64,000 nucleotides of DNA from Closterium sp. NIES-65 (taxonomy: Eukaryota; Streptophyta; Zygnematophyceae; Desmidiales; Closteriaceae), in the NCBI GenBank assembly GCA_948144175.1, contig CANXME010002160.1:744001-808000 (forward strand), written 5' to 3'. The notes below the pieces were generated by a model that made no database searches, was not told where the DNA came from, and was given only the letters and a program-made list of their open reading frames with translations. How positions within the stretch are numbered: position 1 is the first letter of the stretch; each line of letters opens with the position of its first letter. This document shows positions 1 to 10,877 of the stretch, in pieces. Position numbers and translations under genes: made by a program.

Positions 1-1200
1 GCTGGCTGTCGTGGACATTGACTTGTGCGGGCCAGTTCGGGTGCCAGCGAAGGATGGCAGCTTGTACTTCCTGCTGCTGAAGGATCGCCATACTCGATTT
101 GTATGGGCAATGCCGGTCGCTAAGAAGAGCGACGTGCTGCGGGAGTTCTAGCGGTGGCTGGTGCTGGTGGAACGGAAGACGAAGAAGTCGGTGCTATCGC
201 TTCGCTCCGATGGAGGAGGGGAGTTCCTCGAGAAGGCGTTCACCGACTTCGTCGACGGGAAGGGCATCGTCCACGACCTAACGTGCCCCTACACTCCGCA
301 GCAGAATGGCATGGCTGGGCGGGAGATGCGCACGGTCGTCGAGTCCGTGCGGACGATGCTGCTGCACATGGAAGTACAGCACCATTGGTGGCACCTTGCT
401 CTACGACAAGCTGTTGGGTGCGCAACTGCTTGGAGCGGTCGACGACGCCACCGGGGACGACTCCTTACCAGCTGCTGACTAGGAAGAAGCCCGGCCTTAC
501 ACTGGCGCGGGTGTGGGGCTGCATGGTGCAGTTCATGGTTCCCGAGCAGCATCGCGGTGGGAAGCTGGCGCCGAAGATTTACTGGGGGCTTCACCTGGGT
601 GTGTCGTCGGAGAACAAGGGCTGGGAGGTGCTCGAGCTGACCGAAAACAAGGTGGTCACGTCGGTCGAGGTGATCTTCTACGAGACGCTGTCGCTGGAGG
701 TGTGGAAGGCGAAGTATGGGCCGGCGTCAGGGCGGACACAGGCGCACCCGCCGACGGACACCTCGACGGCGACGGTTCCGTTGCTCGCCGACGTCGACGA
801 GCCTGCTGATGAGGATGTTGTGGAGGTTCTTCCCCCTCCCCCTGCTCTTGCTCCTCCGTTCCCCGATGCAGATCGGCCTGTGTCAACCACCGACGATGAG
901 GGGAGCCTTGAGGCGTCGCCTGTGGCGCCGGCCCGTGGCATCGCCGGCGGTCGACAAGGCGCCAAGCTCATCGACTAGGATGGGAAGCCGTCCACGACAG
1001 GGGAGCACCAGACAGGGGAGCCGGTCGAACAAGAGGCAACAATAGGGGTACATTTGACAGGGGAGCTTCAAAGTCAGCATGGTAGCTGTCGAAGTCAGTA
1101 GCAGACGAGCAGCCGGTCGAAGGGTCGAAGCAACTGGTCGACGACGAGGACGTCGACGAGGAAGGGGAGCAGTCAGCGGGTGAGGAGTCCACCGACAGCG
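1..1200 (+). pseudogene. Copia A-family integrase remnant
   Basis: Ty1/copia pol remnant entering from the left edge. Translation shows the integrase start (IDLCGPVRVPAKDGSLYFLL), the catalytic-core motif LRSDGGGEFL, the CPYTPQQNGMA block and the WGCMVQF block. It is closely related to the copia A integrase at 15480-16250. An in-frame TAG at 149-151 stands where copia A has CAG (GluPheGln), and the frame shifts again near 410-470 (the block from RKKPGL onward is in another frame). The stretch 970-1200 holds the poorly conserved linker between integrase and RT. It is non-functional on sequence evidence; family assignment is firm from side-by-side motif comparison inside this window. Confidence 0.85.
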
Positions 1201-1202
1201 AT

Positions 1203-2339
1203 GTGGTGGAAGTGCCGATCACGAAGCCTGAGCTGCGACGCACAGGTCGAGCTCGACGGCCATCGGAGCGGCTGAGCTTCCACGCCTGCCTACTGCTAGC
1301 TGCCTTCACCACGGTGTTCGACGAGGTCGACAACGACCTGTTGTATGACGGCCCCGAGGAGGATGAAGACCTGCCGGAGCTCGACCCTGACGTGCATGCC
1401 GACCTTGAACACCGCTGGGACATCGCCACGATGACGGTGAAGGAGGCGGTGTCGAGCTGGAAGGGGGAGGCGGTGAAGGCCGCCATGGAAGAAGAGATCC
1501 GCAGCCTCATCGGTATGGGGACTTGGGAGCTGGTCGAAAGCCCACGCGGGGTGAACATCATGAAGAACCGGTGGGTGCTGATGACCAAGTACCGCATCGA
1601 TGACACCGTCGAGCGCGAGAAGGCGAGGCTGGTCGTGAAGGGCTTCACGCAGGTGTACGGTGCCGAATACGACGAGACGTACTCGCCGGTGAGTAGCTAC
1701 GTCACGCTGAGGATCTTCCTCAGTATTGTCGCCGTCCTCGACCTCCACGTGATCCAGTCGGACTTTCTTGTCCTGCGTCTGCACTCTGACAGAGGTGGTG
1801 AGTTCTCCTCATACCTCTTTGCAGCCTTCTGTGCGGAGCAAGGCATCCGCCAGATGTTCACGCTTCTGGCCTCTCCGCAACAGAATAGGGTTGCTGGGCG
1901 CCGCATTGGCTTAGTCATGGAGGTCCCTCATACCTCCATGATCCATGCAGCTGCCCCCCATTTTCTGTGGCCGTTTGCGGTCCGGTACGCCGCGCATCAG
2001 CTCAACCTCTGGCCCCGTGTCTCCTTGCCGGAGACCTCGCCCACACTGCTGTGGACAGGGAAGGTTGGCGATGCGTCGCGTTTCCGGGTCTGGGGTGCTC
2101 GTGCCTTGGTCTGCGATACCACCGCATACAAGCTCTCCCCTCGCGCCATTCCCCGCGTCTTCCTTCGCTTTGTCCCTGACGCGCCTAGCTGGCAGTTTTA
2201 CAACCCCGCCTCGTGCCGTGTCTTTCCATCTCAGGACGTCACCTTTGACAAGTCAGTTCCCTTTTTATGTCTCTTTCCGTACCGCACTCCTCCTCCCCCC
2301 CCCCCCCCCCCCCCCGCCGCTCTTTCTCGCCCCAGGTAG
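1203..2339 (+). pseudogene. Chimeric ORF: copia A-type RT N-terminus fused to copia B-type integrase
   Basis: A 378-codon open frame made of two retroelement pieces. Residues ~1-186 match the copia A linker and RT start (TWELVESPRGVNIMKNRW, KARLVVKGFTQVYGAEYDE, YVTLRIFLSIVAVLDL). At about nucleotide 1760 it switches in frame to a copia B-type integrase (LRLHSDRGGEFSS, FTLLASPQQNRVAGRR, HAAAPHFLWPFAVRYAAHQL, LLWTGKVGDASRFRVWG, SQDVTFDKSVPF). It ends in a poly-Pro run encoded by a poly-C tract (about 2286-2314). The domain order RT then IN is the reverse of normal copia. RT lacks its YVDD half. Best explained by deletion or template switching between two element families; an expressed chimera is not supported. 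Confidence 0.8.
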
Positions 2340-2527
2340 ACCCCCTCCCCGCGCCAGGTCCTGCTCCTTCAACAATGGTGTTGGCCCACTTCAACCACCT
2401 TCTTTGTCCCCCGAATATATTCAAATTCGCTCTCGAACCTCTCTTGTTGTTCACCCTGCTACCCATGCTCACTAGCACCGTAGAGCATGCTGATTGTGTA
2501 CCCAATCTCAAAGGCTCCATTTTATGA
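2340..2527. other. Non-coding remainder after chimeric retroelement
   Basis: Pyrimidine-rich sequence downstream of the chimeric ORF that no longer follows the copia B reading frame. No gene, RNA or recognisable repeat was found. Confidence 0.4.
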
Positions 2528-2840
2528 TGTGTAAGGGACTCCCTCAGTTTAGAATGCCTTGAATATGGCACTATACTATGTAACGGACTCTCTTCCTTTA
2601 AGACGCCTCGAAGTTAGCTCCGTGTTCTTAAAGAGCGTTTTTCCTTAAACGCGCCTCACACGTTGTTCCATGCTATTGCAAGGTACTTCAAGGGTGGCCC
2701 AAACGTTGCTCCACGTGATGTAGGGACTTTGAGCCTCAAACGAGGCACCATACTATGTAACAAATTCCCTTTTTTTGAAAAGCCTCACACGTAGCTGCAT
2801 GTTGTGTAAGGGCCTCCCTTCTTACTAAACTCATGTGAGC
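2528..2840. repeat. Degenerate ~50-bp tandem repeat
   Basis: Six to seven diverged units recur, each with a GTAAGGG/GTAACGG-type start, a CTCCCTT-like stretch and a GCCTCACACGTAGCTCC-like core (starts near 2529, 2578, 2700, 2757 and 2808). Unit boundaries are approximate. The stretch 2841-2980 that follows shows nothing recognisable. Confidence 0.5.
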
Positions 2841-2980
2841 AGTGGGCTTGACCTACGAGATCCTGCGGCCTGTGTGTTTAGCAGCCGATAACACATGGTG
2901 CTATTGAATTCACTTTGGTTCATGTGCCGCTCCTTGCCCTACTCTCATAAGCTGACGAACATGTAGCAGGATGAGCAAGG

Positions 2981-3064
2981 GAACTCACAGGGTCGTCAGG
3001 CACTCACAGGGACGTCAGGAACTCACAGGGACGTCAGGAACTCACAGGGACGTGAGGAACTCAA
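2981..3064. repeat. ~19-bp tandem repeat that copies an exon 5' splice site
   Basis: About four units of AACTCACAGGGACGTCAGG. On the minus strand each unit reads CCCT|GTGAGTT, the exact exon/intron junction of the LRR exon ending at 3046, so the donor site is reiterated downstream of the real one. Confidence 0.7.
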
Positions 3065-5612
3065 GGGCCCAAATGCCGCGAGGAACAACGCCATTGAAAT
3101 GGTTGTAAGAAACGTTGCTGTTGGCACAGGTAAACCACATGGGAAAGGATGGAGAAGGATAGGATGTTAAATCTGGCACAAAGAGCCATTAACTCAATCT
3201 TGACGACAAATGTTGTGGATAGAACCACTTACAGGGTTTCAAAAAAATAGGAGTTAGCTAAATCTGGTGGCAGGGGTCCCGTGAAATTGTTGTGTGAGAG
3301 ATTGCTGCACCCAATGGAGGGTATGCTTGGATGGAATGAAGGGAGACGACTGCACGCAAAAGAAAACAGGTCGTTGCCATGTGTATGCATGGCACAGGTA
3401 CATGATTGGGAGGGAAGACTTCTGTGAAACATGGTGAGATCAGGATCGCATTACATTTCTGCAATGTCTTCCTCATTCAAGAAAACGGAGGGGAAGGGTC
3501 CAGTGAAGCTGTTGTTAGACACGTCACCGTGGTGAAAAGGGCAAATGTAAAATAACAGAATGATATAAATGAGCTACCATACAATCTTAATTAGCCATTT
3601 CGTGGTTGAGGCTTGAAATCTCAGAAAACACAAGAGAGGAGACTCCATTGTCTCTACCGATCGCTGATCAATCGAGTGTTGCAACATGGAAATACAGAGA
3701 ACCAAACACAAGTTCATAGCCCAATGTTTTAAACCATATTGTTTAAAACAACTATGGGATCAACTCTTGCATTCAAGTTCCATAAGAAACGTACAGAACA
3801 TAGAACGTTTTGCCGGGATAGGACGGAAATGGTCCTGAGAAGTTGCATGATCCGGCATATCTTAGGTTTGGGGTATGCGAAGGAGAGTGGACAAGCCAGT
3901 AAAGGGAGGAAATGAAAGGAGACAACAGTAGACTTTGGGATGAGGCAAGTGAGGGACAACAGTAGACAGCTGTGACTTGAAAACAAGACTTCAAAACAAT
4001 CCTGGTTGAACCACTGCCGAGCCGATTCTTATAGATTCTGGAGTGCCACTGCTTACAGTATTATTCCAAGAAGCCACGATTGTGTGAAAAGCTTATCCAA
4101 GCCTTCTGACAGAGGATTGTGGCTGAGGTCTCTGTGGAGGGCATGAGAGGTGGTTAGCATGGCATGCACACACTGGCGATGAAGGCACAAGTGGAAAGGA
4201 AGGGGCATGCAATGGTGGATGGAAGGGCAGGACGAGCTTGGTCACTGTAATGGATGTGGGCGAGTGAGAGACATTCAAAGACAGCGATAGGAACTGGGTG
4301 TGGAAAAGAGAGAGGGTCAGAAAGGGAGTACAAGAGATCATATGAGACATTAAGCCTATTGTGATTCAGAAATGAGGGTGGGGCTTATCATGAGCAAGTA
4401 CATGCATATACATGCAAGTCCATGCTTGATAGGGCGGGTGGAGTGGAGGTGCACCATACGCTTTGGATGGACCCTATTGCATCAGCAATGTCAACAGCCG
4501 GCCTTGATGCCATAGTGAGCCAACGACTGACTGCAGCAGCTCAAGGACCAGCAGTGCTTGAAGCAGTTACTGGCGGCCATGGTGACTGGCATGCCCCCTT
4601 TTAACATGCCACCAGCCCGTCAATGTGGGTCAAATGATGCAGGCTAGGGAACGGGATAGTTGCTGCAACCTCCAATGGGCCACGTCTGTCTGAACCCCCT
4701 CGCCCTTACTTCAGAAGGCCCTTGGAGACAAGAATCAACCAATCTTGTGTTTGTTGTGGTAGTAGAGTGGAGGGCTCATTCTTCCTTGCCACCCATCTCC
4801 ATTTTCCTCAGGGCCTGCTTGCGTGGTGTATCCACTGGTTGGGCTTCAGTAGCAATTGTCCCTTCACTTGCGCATGACCTAGAGTAGAGGTAGCTGCTTC
4901 ACAACTCACATTTTATACACGGTATTGAAGAGGAAAGATAGCTCCGAGTCGTTGTGGCCCAGGTTGCTGAGAATAATTAGTTGGGAAAGAAATCAGTTAA
5001 CAGAATGCATTTCGGCACTCAGGGGTCACCATGTTCTGATGGATGCCACGGAAAGCTGATATGCAGAAAGCTTTCATATGATCTGGTAATGTAAAATTAG
5101 GATATTGCTAAATTGCTAAAATTAGGAACACAATGGAACGCAGGTGAGAAATGAGTATGCAGTGTTTCACGCAGCGATAGGCTCCAATCATAACTAGGAT
5201 TGAGCCTGTGAGTTGATGCGACTTGAGTCAACTAATGTGACTTGCAGTGCAAGTCATATATGAAAGTGAATCAAGCGCCTGAATCAAGTGGCTGGATCAA
5301 AACATGTAAGTCTTAACTGGTGCCCTTGCAAGCGAGGGAGTCGTGGAGCAGATGGGGCCAGTAAAAATGTTGCCACTGCGGTAATCTCACCAATATTGGA
5401 GACTAGGCGGTACAGCCGCTGGCACATGAGGGTTGACTCCTTGTGCATTCGTCGCCAAGAGAGTGGTGAATTCGTGTGCTGCCCGTCCCCTCTCCCCCTC
5501 TGCCCTGCTTTCTCCCTAACTCCCTGTCGCTAGCTCACGCCCCCGTGATATCAATCCACTCAAGACTCACATATCAGTAGGAATGATGGTGAGGTGATTG
5601 TGGGAGAGGTCT
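3046..5612 (-). CDS. LRR gene, minus strand: downstream block of seven exons
   Basis: Seven short LRR exons on the minus strand, each entered with one base and left with two bases of a codon (phase 2). In transcript order: 5571-5612 (DLSHNHLTIIPTD), 4910-4966 (NLGHNDSELSFLF), 4057-4131 (DLSHNPLSEGLDKL), 3795-3860 (CNFSGPFPSYPG), 3455-3526 (DVSNNSFTGPFPSVF), 3233-3304 (NLSHNNFTGPLPPDL), 3046-3117 (NVSYNHFNGVVPRGIW). Donors are GTGAGT, GTGAGT, GTAAGC, GTACGT, GTAATG, GTAAGT and GTGAGT. Acceptors are CAG, except AAG at 3860 and a non-canonical CGG before 3526. Junction codons are all Leu or Ile and there is no stop. It continues the gene that begins at 43755. No transmembrane or kinase segment is visible; the 3' end lies left of 3046 or is lost. 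Known: such LRRs form ligand-binding ectodomains of plant receptor-like proteins and kinases. Function here is unknown. Confidence 0.75.
4132..4909 (-). other. Intron of minus-strand LRR gene
   Basis: Sequence between the exons at 4057-4131 and 4910-4966. Open frames at 4422-4604 and 4660-4887 on the plus strand show no family motif. Nothing else was recognised. Confidence 0.5.
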
Positions 5613-5947
5613 CTGCAGAATGGACGGGGTGTGAAGGAGAGGAGTAGACATGCACGCTGAGGTAGGAGCGAGAATGCGTGAGTGCCACATGCTTGGTAGC
5701 TGGGCGGTTAGGAACAGCTCCGATCCGGAGGAGCACGAGGCAGGGCTGTGAAAGAAAAGGCGCACGAGGCATCATCATGACAATGTGGTGTCTGGGAAGA
5801 CTGAATGGGTCTTCTCAGAACATGCTAGGGCGACAGTATGATCCATGCCCTTCTTGAGCTATCAAGAACAACGCAACACAGTGGCTTGCCATGTAACCGA
5901 ACCACAAATGCACAACTGAAGCAGCAGCAACAGCAAGGGCTCGGGCG
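5613..5947 (-). other. Intron sequence next to the copia C insertion
   Basis: Intron upstream (on the minus strand) of the exon 5571-5612, ending at the copia C LTR. No gene found. Confidence 0.5.
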
Positions 5948-6236
5948 TGTCACAACTTAAGCTTACAACTGATGCATTTGTGATCAGCTTGAAGCTCTTT
6001 AAGTACATCCAAGATGAGCAAGCGATAAATGGGGAGGGGAATCGGGGGCAATCTCTAAAATTGGGGGCAATCCCAACACAATCTCCAATTGGTGGGTTGG
6101 AGATTGCTTGGAGATGACATATGGGTTTGGTTGAGATGTAGGTGTACACCCAACCAAACACAAAGTGCATACTACACAATGCTAGGATATAGAAAGCGCA
6201 CAATACAATGTGTGAGACTGAGGGCCAACACTAACA
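5948..6236 (-). repeat. Copia C 3' LTR
   Basis: 289 bp, colinear with 26751-27040 with scattered substitutions. Both copies contain the block TAGGTGTACACCCAACCAA. Confidence 0.9.
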
Positions 6237-6249
6237 CCCCTCCATAGAC

Positions 6250-6734
6250 TTCAATCGAACTCAGGGCAGAGAAGGCGGAGCACAGAGCCCCATGGCGCCA
6301 AGGAGATGGTGGTGAGGGACTTTCCCAAGGGGCTTGGTGAACAAATCATCCAAGTTGCAATCAGATGCAACGTACTCCACGTTTAACTGCTCCCGCTGGA
6401 CAAGGTCACGGATGAAGAAGTGCCGGAGTTCGATGTGCTTGGTGCGAGTGTGAAAAAAGGGTCTTGGGAGAGGTGGATGGTGCTTTTGTTGTCACACCAG
6501 AGAGTGGGGGTGGGCTGAGGGTAGCCAAGCTCTTGGAGGAGGAAGGTGAGCCAATGGGCCTATTGAAAAGCCATGGTGTCAGCATAGAGCTCTGCCTCAC
6601 ATGAGGAGAGGGAGACTGCAGATGACCTGGTGGAGCGCCAACTGACAATTTCGCTTCCAAGGGTAAAGCAATAGCCCTGAGAGGGAGCGTCGGCCGGTCT
6701 GCTCATCAGCTTAAGCGTCGATCAGTGTAGCGAA
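6250..6734 (-). pseudogene. Copia C RNase H
   Basis: Minus-strand translation gives GSEIVSWRSTRSSAVSLSSC, then CEAELYADTMAFQ followed by a stop, then LWCDNKSTIHLSQDP, HTRTKHIELRHFFIRD and YVASDCNLDDLFTKPLGK. These are the standard copia RNase H blocks ending just before the polypurine tract and 3' LTR. At least one in-frame stop and two frameshifts disrupt it. The segment joining RT to RNase H is shortened to a stub next to the LINE insertion. Confidence 0.8.
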
Positions 6735-6745
6735 AGAGGACACTG

Positions 6746-7825
6746 TGTTTTTTTCGTTTTTTTTTTTTTATGCAATGAAAAACTATGAAAACGTACAGAG
6801 CATTGGCAGTCCTAACTGTGTTCTTAGGGAAACGCCGCAGCACTGAGTACAGCGGGTTCCCTTCAGCGAGCCTATGGTAGTTGATGCGTCAGCTTCGGGT
6901 TATCCCATATAGAGCTGAATCTGCTCTTCCACGTCAGCGGCGCTGCCTTGCTGCAGATTCGTCTCATCACCGCTGCCCCGTCAGCTTCCAGAAACTCCCA
7001 CTCGCTGCTGCCACCCGTTGTGCTCCGCTTTCTTGCAGCCACTTGTCTAGCCAAACAGTAGACTCTCGCATGCACGACAAACTTGACCACCACCTGCCCA
7101 GCACTCGCTTCGGTTGAAACTTGATGTCCCGATTTGTCGCGTCACATCTTGCCAGCCACACCCGATGAAGCGTGGTGGAGATGAAAGAGCTCTTCGGAAA
7201 TCTTGACCATGTACTCCTCTGCATGAAAAGCAAATTCTCGAGCCCTTGCCAGCCGTGCTATGGATTCATCGCGGCCAAACCATTCCTCAGAAACCTCAAT
7301 ACCTTATGAATCGTCGGGCAGCCGAGCAGGCTGTGCTCCGGTGTCCCTTCCCCTTTGTAGTGCAGGCAAACCACTTTGATCCTTAAGAAGAAAAGGAGTT
7401 CTCCCACCTGCAGGTTTCTACAGTGAAGCCGCAAAAAGTATTTCTCTTGCCGAGCAGGTGTGGCGAGAGAGAGCCCCTCTCCTTGATGACCCTCTTCCAC
7501 TCGATGACTCTCACGACCCCAATCCACCTACGTTGCTCCGTCACAGTGCCTGCCGAGCTAACGAGGGTTTTCCTGATCTCTCTCAGTGGCATCATCTTCT
7601 CTCCTTTGCACAGCTTTGACTGGAGAAGTTTGGTTCGCACTTCGCCCATCGGCCCCAGCACCTTGGGATGCCAGCGGCACCCCACTTTGAAGGCCAAAAT
7701 TGACTGCCAGATTATTCCCTTCGCGCGTCGTGAAAGTACCATCACTGCTTACCGCACACAGCCACCCCACTATCTTGTCCCCTTCCACGCCGCTGACCTT
7801 CCATGTCGTGTGACTTGCAGGCGAG
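6746..7825 (-). mobile_element. 5'-truncated LINE insertion with poly(A) and 11-bp TSD
   Basis: Sequence interrupting copia C RT. Flanked by an 11-bp direct repeat AGAGGACACTG (6735-6745 and 7826-7836). The minus-strand 3' end is A-rich (plus-strand T runs at about 6748-6770). Minus-strand frames at 7258-7788 read CLHYKGEGTPEHSLLGCP, which resembles the zinc-binding region at the C-terminus of plant L1-type reverse transcriptases (known family feature; match by eye). Several frameshifts make it non-coding. No apurinic endonuclease or RT core is present, consistent with 5' truncation during target-primed reverse transcription. Confidence 0.75.
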
Positions 7826-7836
7826 AGAGGACACTG

Positions 7837-9417
7837 ATAGGATGTGCCAGGTCAGGCCGGGTGCACATCATGGCGTACATGAGGGACCCAACAATCTCCA
7901 GGTATGGCTCAGAGCAGGCCTCTAGTGTGGGTACAGCTGGGGCTGTAAGGAGGTGTTGCAGCGGCAGCGGGGTGGCAACAGGCGTGCACAGCTCCATCTC
8001 AAACCGCTTCAGCACATTGTTGATGTAAAACTCTTGGGAGAGTGAGATCGTGCGAGCGTGGCGATCACGAGCGATCTCCATCCCCAGGTAGTGCTTAAGG
8101 TCAGGTCTTTCATCAAGAGAGCCTTGCACGGGGCCTCCTGGACATGGGTCATCTGGACCGAGTCCTTCACAACGAGGATGAAGTCATCGACGTAGACAAG
8201 GATGTAGAATGCCTCAGAGTGACGGCGAATGAAGAGAGTCGGGTCAGCAGACGATGGGTGAAAGTCCAATGAGAGAAGGACTTCTTTCGCTTTGTTGTGC
8301 CATTTACGAAGGGCTTACTTGCGCTTGTAAACAGGGCGATTCATGGTCCAGACAGTGTTGGGAGAGAACTCTCTTGGAAAGCCTTCAGGTCGATCCATGA
8401 ACACTGTCTCCTGAGGTGTCTTTGCATGAAGGTCGATGAGGCGTCCATGGATTTGATCTCGAGATCTTCTCGCCCGGCTACATCCAAGAGCGTGCGAATG
8501 GTGGGTAGTTTGGATGTGGGAGAGAATATCTTGAAGAAGTCAAAGTACTGCTGCTGAGTGAATCCCTTGGCCACATAGCGCGCTTTGAACAACGGGGCTT
8601 CGTCCGGAAGTTGTTTCACTCAAAACAGCCACTTGCCCCCAACGATGTTAACTCCTAGAGGTAGATTTTCGTCGTCAAAAGAGTGGTTGCAAGTGAAGGC
8701 TTCACACTCAACTTCCATGGCAGCACGCCCCTCGGCAGCATGGGGACCCGAGAGAGCCTTTTGGACGGTGAGAGGGATAGGGATGGTCGGGTTCTCCGAG
8801 AAGTTGAGTGAGGGTGATATAGTGATATCGGGAAAAATGTGTGAGGGCTGGGGAATGACTGCATGAAGATCACACATCTCCGCACGCCTATCTTCCAGAA
8901 GGGTAGAGGGCACATCCCCCCTGGCAGGAGGAGTCGGAGTGATTACTGGCACAAGTGCCAATGGAGGAGCAGGCCCATGCGATCGAGTGCCATGAACTCC
9001 CAGAGAAGAGGGTGGAGCAGGTGGTGTGGGAGGGGTTGGTTTGAAAGGCTTGGGCGGATGGATTGGCCGACGCTGGTACGTGATCAGGTCGCTCGGCAGT
9101 GGAGGGGCGGGTTCCTGAGTGGAAGAGGGAACGGGGGGAAGAGGTGGGGCTGGGGGGTTCGACCGCCGATGGTATCTGATTGGTGCCCTAGGAGGTGGCA
9201 GCGCAGTTGGCAGAGTGGGAGACGGGGGAGATGGAGGAGCAGCTGCCGAGGACATCGGTGAGGTCGGGTTAGAGACCTCAGACCGGGATGGTGCGATGGC
9301 AGGAGAGGTTGGGGATGAGGAAGCTGGTGCGGGTGGAAGTTCAGGAAGAGCATCAAAGTCAGCCCACACGAGCGAGAGCAATTCGGACGGAGGATCCCCC
9401 CCCCCCCCCCCCCCCAA
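7837..9417 (-). pseudogene. Copia C linker and reverse transcriptase
   Basis: In minus-strand order: a Pro/Ser-rich linker (9417 to ~8800), MEVECEAFTCNHSFDDENLP and LGVNIVGGKWLF (8620-8720), FKARYVAKGFTQQQYFDFF (8619-8341), ADPTLFIRRHSEAFYILVYV then DDFILVV (8269-8180, the catalytic YVDD motif), KHYLGMEIARDRHARTISLS (8129-) and MMCTRPDLAHPISVLS (~7845). It lies in at least four pieces separated by stops or frameshifts. It is cut by the LINE at 7825. A long poly-C tract (plus strand, about 9399-9416) sits at the integrase/RT linker. Confidence 0.85.
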
Positions 9418-9501
9418 GAGGTGGAGTAGAAGGGGCGGGTCTCATCAAAGACAACGTCGCGACTCTGGACTAACTGTTGCGTGGAGGGGTTGAGGAAGTA
9501 G

Positions 9502-10391
9502 TCAGGGGAATCGGCGTTGTGCCCAAGATAGATAGATGCATGTTTGAGTCTTGGGGCCGAGTTTGCCGCCTAGCTGCCGCCAAGCCTGAGGGTTGAGGAG
9601 GACATAGGCGGTGCACCCCCAAACACGAAGGGGACGAGCAGTGGATGTTTTCCCGAGCCAGAGGGTGGTGGGAGTGGTGTCGGGAAGAAGCGGGTGGGGG
9701 TAAAGGTTGTGGAGGAGGGCGGCATGGTAAAGGGCATACCCCCACAGTGAGAGTGGTGCGTCGGAGTGACTGAGGCGGCGGCGAACGATCTGCACCAATG
9801 TGTGATTGCGGATCTCTACTATGTTGTTCTGGTGCGGGCTGTCAGGAAGGGTGAAGTTTTGCAGGATGCCTTTTGTGGAGCAAAAGGCTTTAAGTTTGTC
9901 GTTGCAAAATTCACCACCACCATCCGAATGGAGGCGCTTGACCTTGCGGCCATAGCTGGTCTGTGCCTGATTCACCCACGCCATGATGGCCTTTGCAGCC
10001 TTAGCTTTAGTGTGGAGAACGTGCACTGAGACATACGGAAGCGGTCATCAGCTATTGAAAGGAAATAACGAAGGCCGCCTCGTGCGGGAACAGGGGCAGG
10101 GCCCCTTACGTCCATGTCCACTTGGTCCAGTGGGGCTGCTGCAACTAAGGGTGAGGAAGGGAGCGGCTGTTGGAGCAGTTTGCTCTTGGTGCAATCAAGG
10201 CACGAGGGAGCGGGGGAGTCAGGTGGTGGGGGAAGTGAGACTGGTAGGCCAAAAAGTAGTTTCTTGAAGGCCATTTCAGCAAGTGTACGGAAGTTTGGGT
10301 GCCCGAGCCGATGGCGGTAGAGGAAGGTCGGACTAGCAAAATTGCGGCACGAGCATGGCGTGATGTCAGCCTGTGCTTGGGTGGTGGACAC
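9502..10391 (-). pseudogene. Copia C pre-integrase zinc domain and integrase
   Basis: Minus strand. The frame 10391-9972 carries the HHCC-like pre-integrase region (YRHRLGHPNFRTLAEMAF, then CLDCTKSK) and the integrase start (DQVDMDVRGPAPV). After a frameshift, 10026-9502 carries KRLHSDGGGEFCND, FTLPDSPHQNNIVEIRNHTL and LRVWGCTAYVLL. A catalytic Asp and the DGGGEF block remain readable, but the frame is broken, so an active protein is unlikely. Confidence 0.85.
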
Positions 10392-10877
10392 CTATGGGAT
10401 AGGTACACGCAACGTGTAGAGACCGCTACTGTTGAGGGTAAAGCGAGATAAGACCTTGTTGGTGAGAGGGTCAATGATGTCACAATAGTCCTTGAATTCC
10501 GATGTTATGGTGCGGAGCCCAACCTTCTGAAGTTCTTGTTGACCAATAAATTGTGGCGCGATGAGGGCACGCACATCCCAATGACAGTGCCAGATGGGAA
10601 GGTGGGGCATGGGACAGTGGACGAACCCTTGGCAAAAGTGGTGAAGCTTGAATCAGCTTCAGAGAGGAATGGGTGAAGAGTAGGGTTTGAAGGAGAGTGT
10701 CCCCTTGAGCACTGTGTGAGTGGCCCCGGTATCGAGTGTGAATTCTATGTATTGTGGTGCTTGTGATGAGCCGATTTACTGGGAGGTTGCTTCTTCAATC
10801 ATGGCAGTGCCAGGGAATAGCAGGTTGCTACGCACATCAGCAGGAGCACTATCACTAGCACCAGAAGAAGCGAGGTC
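10392..10877 (-). pseudogene. Copia C protease region
   Basis: Minus-strand translation near 10710-10760 reads APQYIEFTLDTGATHTVLKG, the aspartic-protease DTGA motif of copia elements. It is followed by the poorly conserved protease/integrase linker (10610-10392). The frame changes within the segment. Confidence 0.7.

Noticed and set aside
7423..8028. 201-codon plus-strand frame
   Set aside because: Antisense shadow of the LINE fragment and copia C RT.
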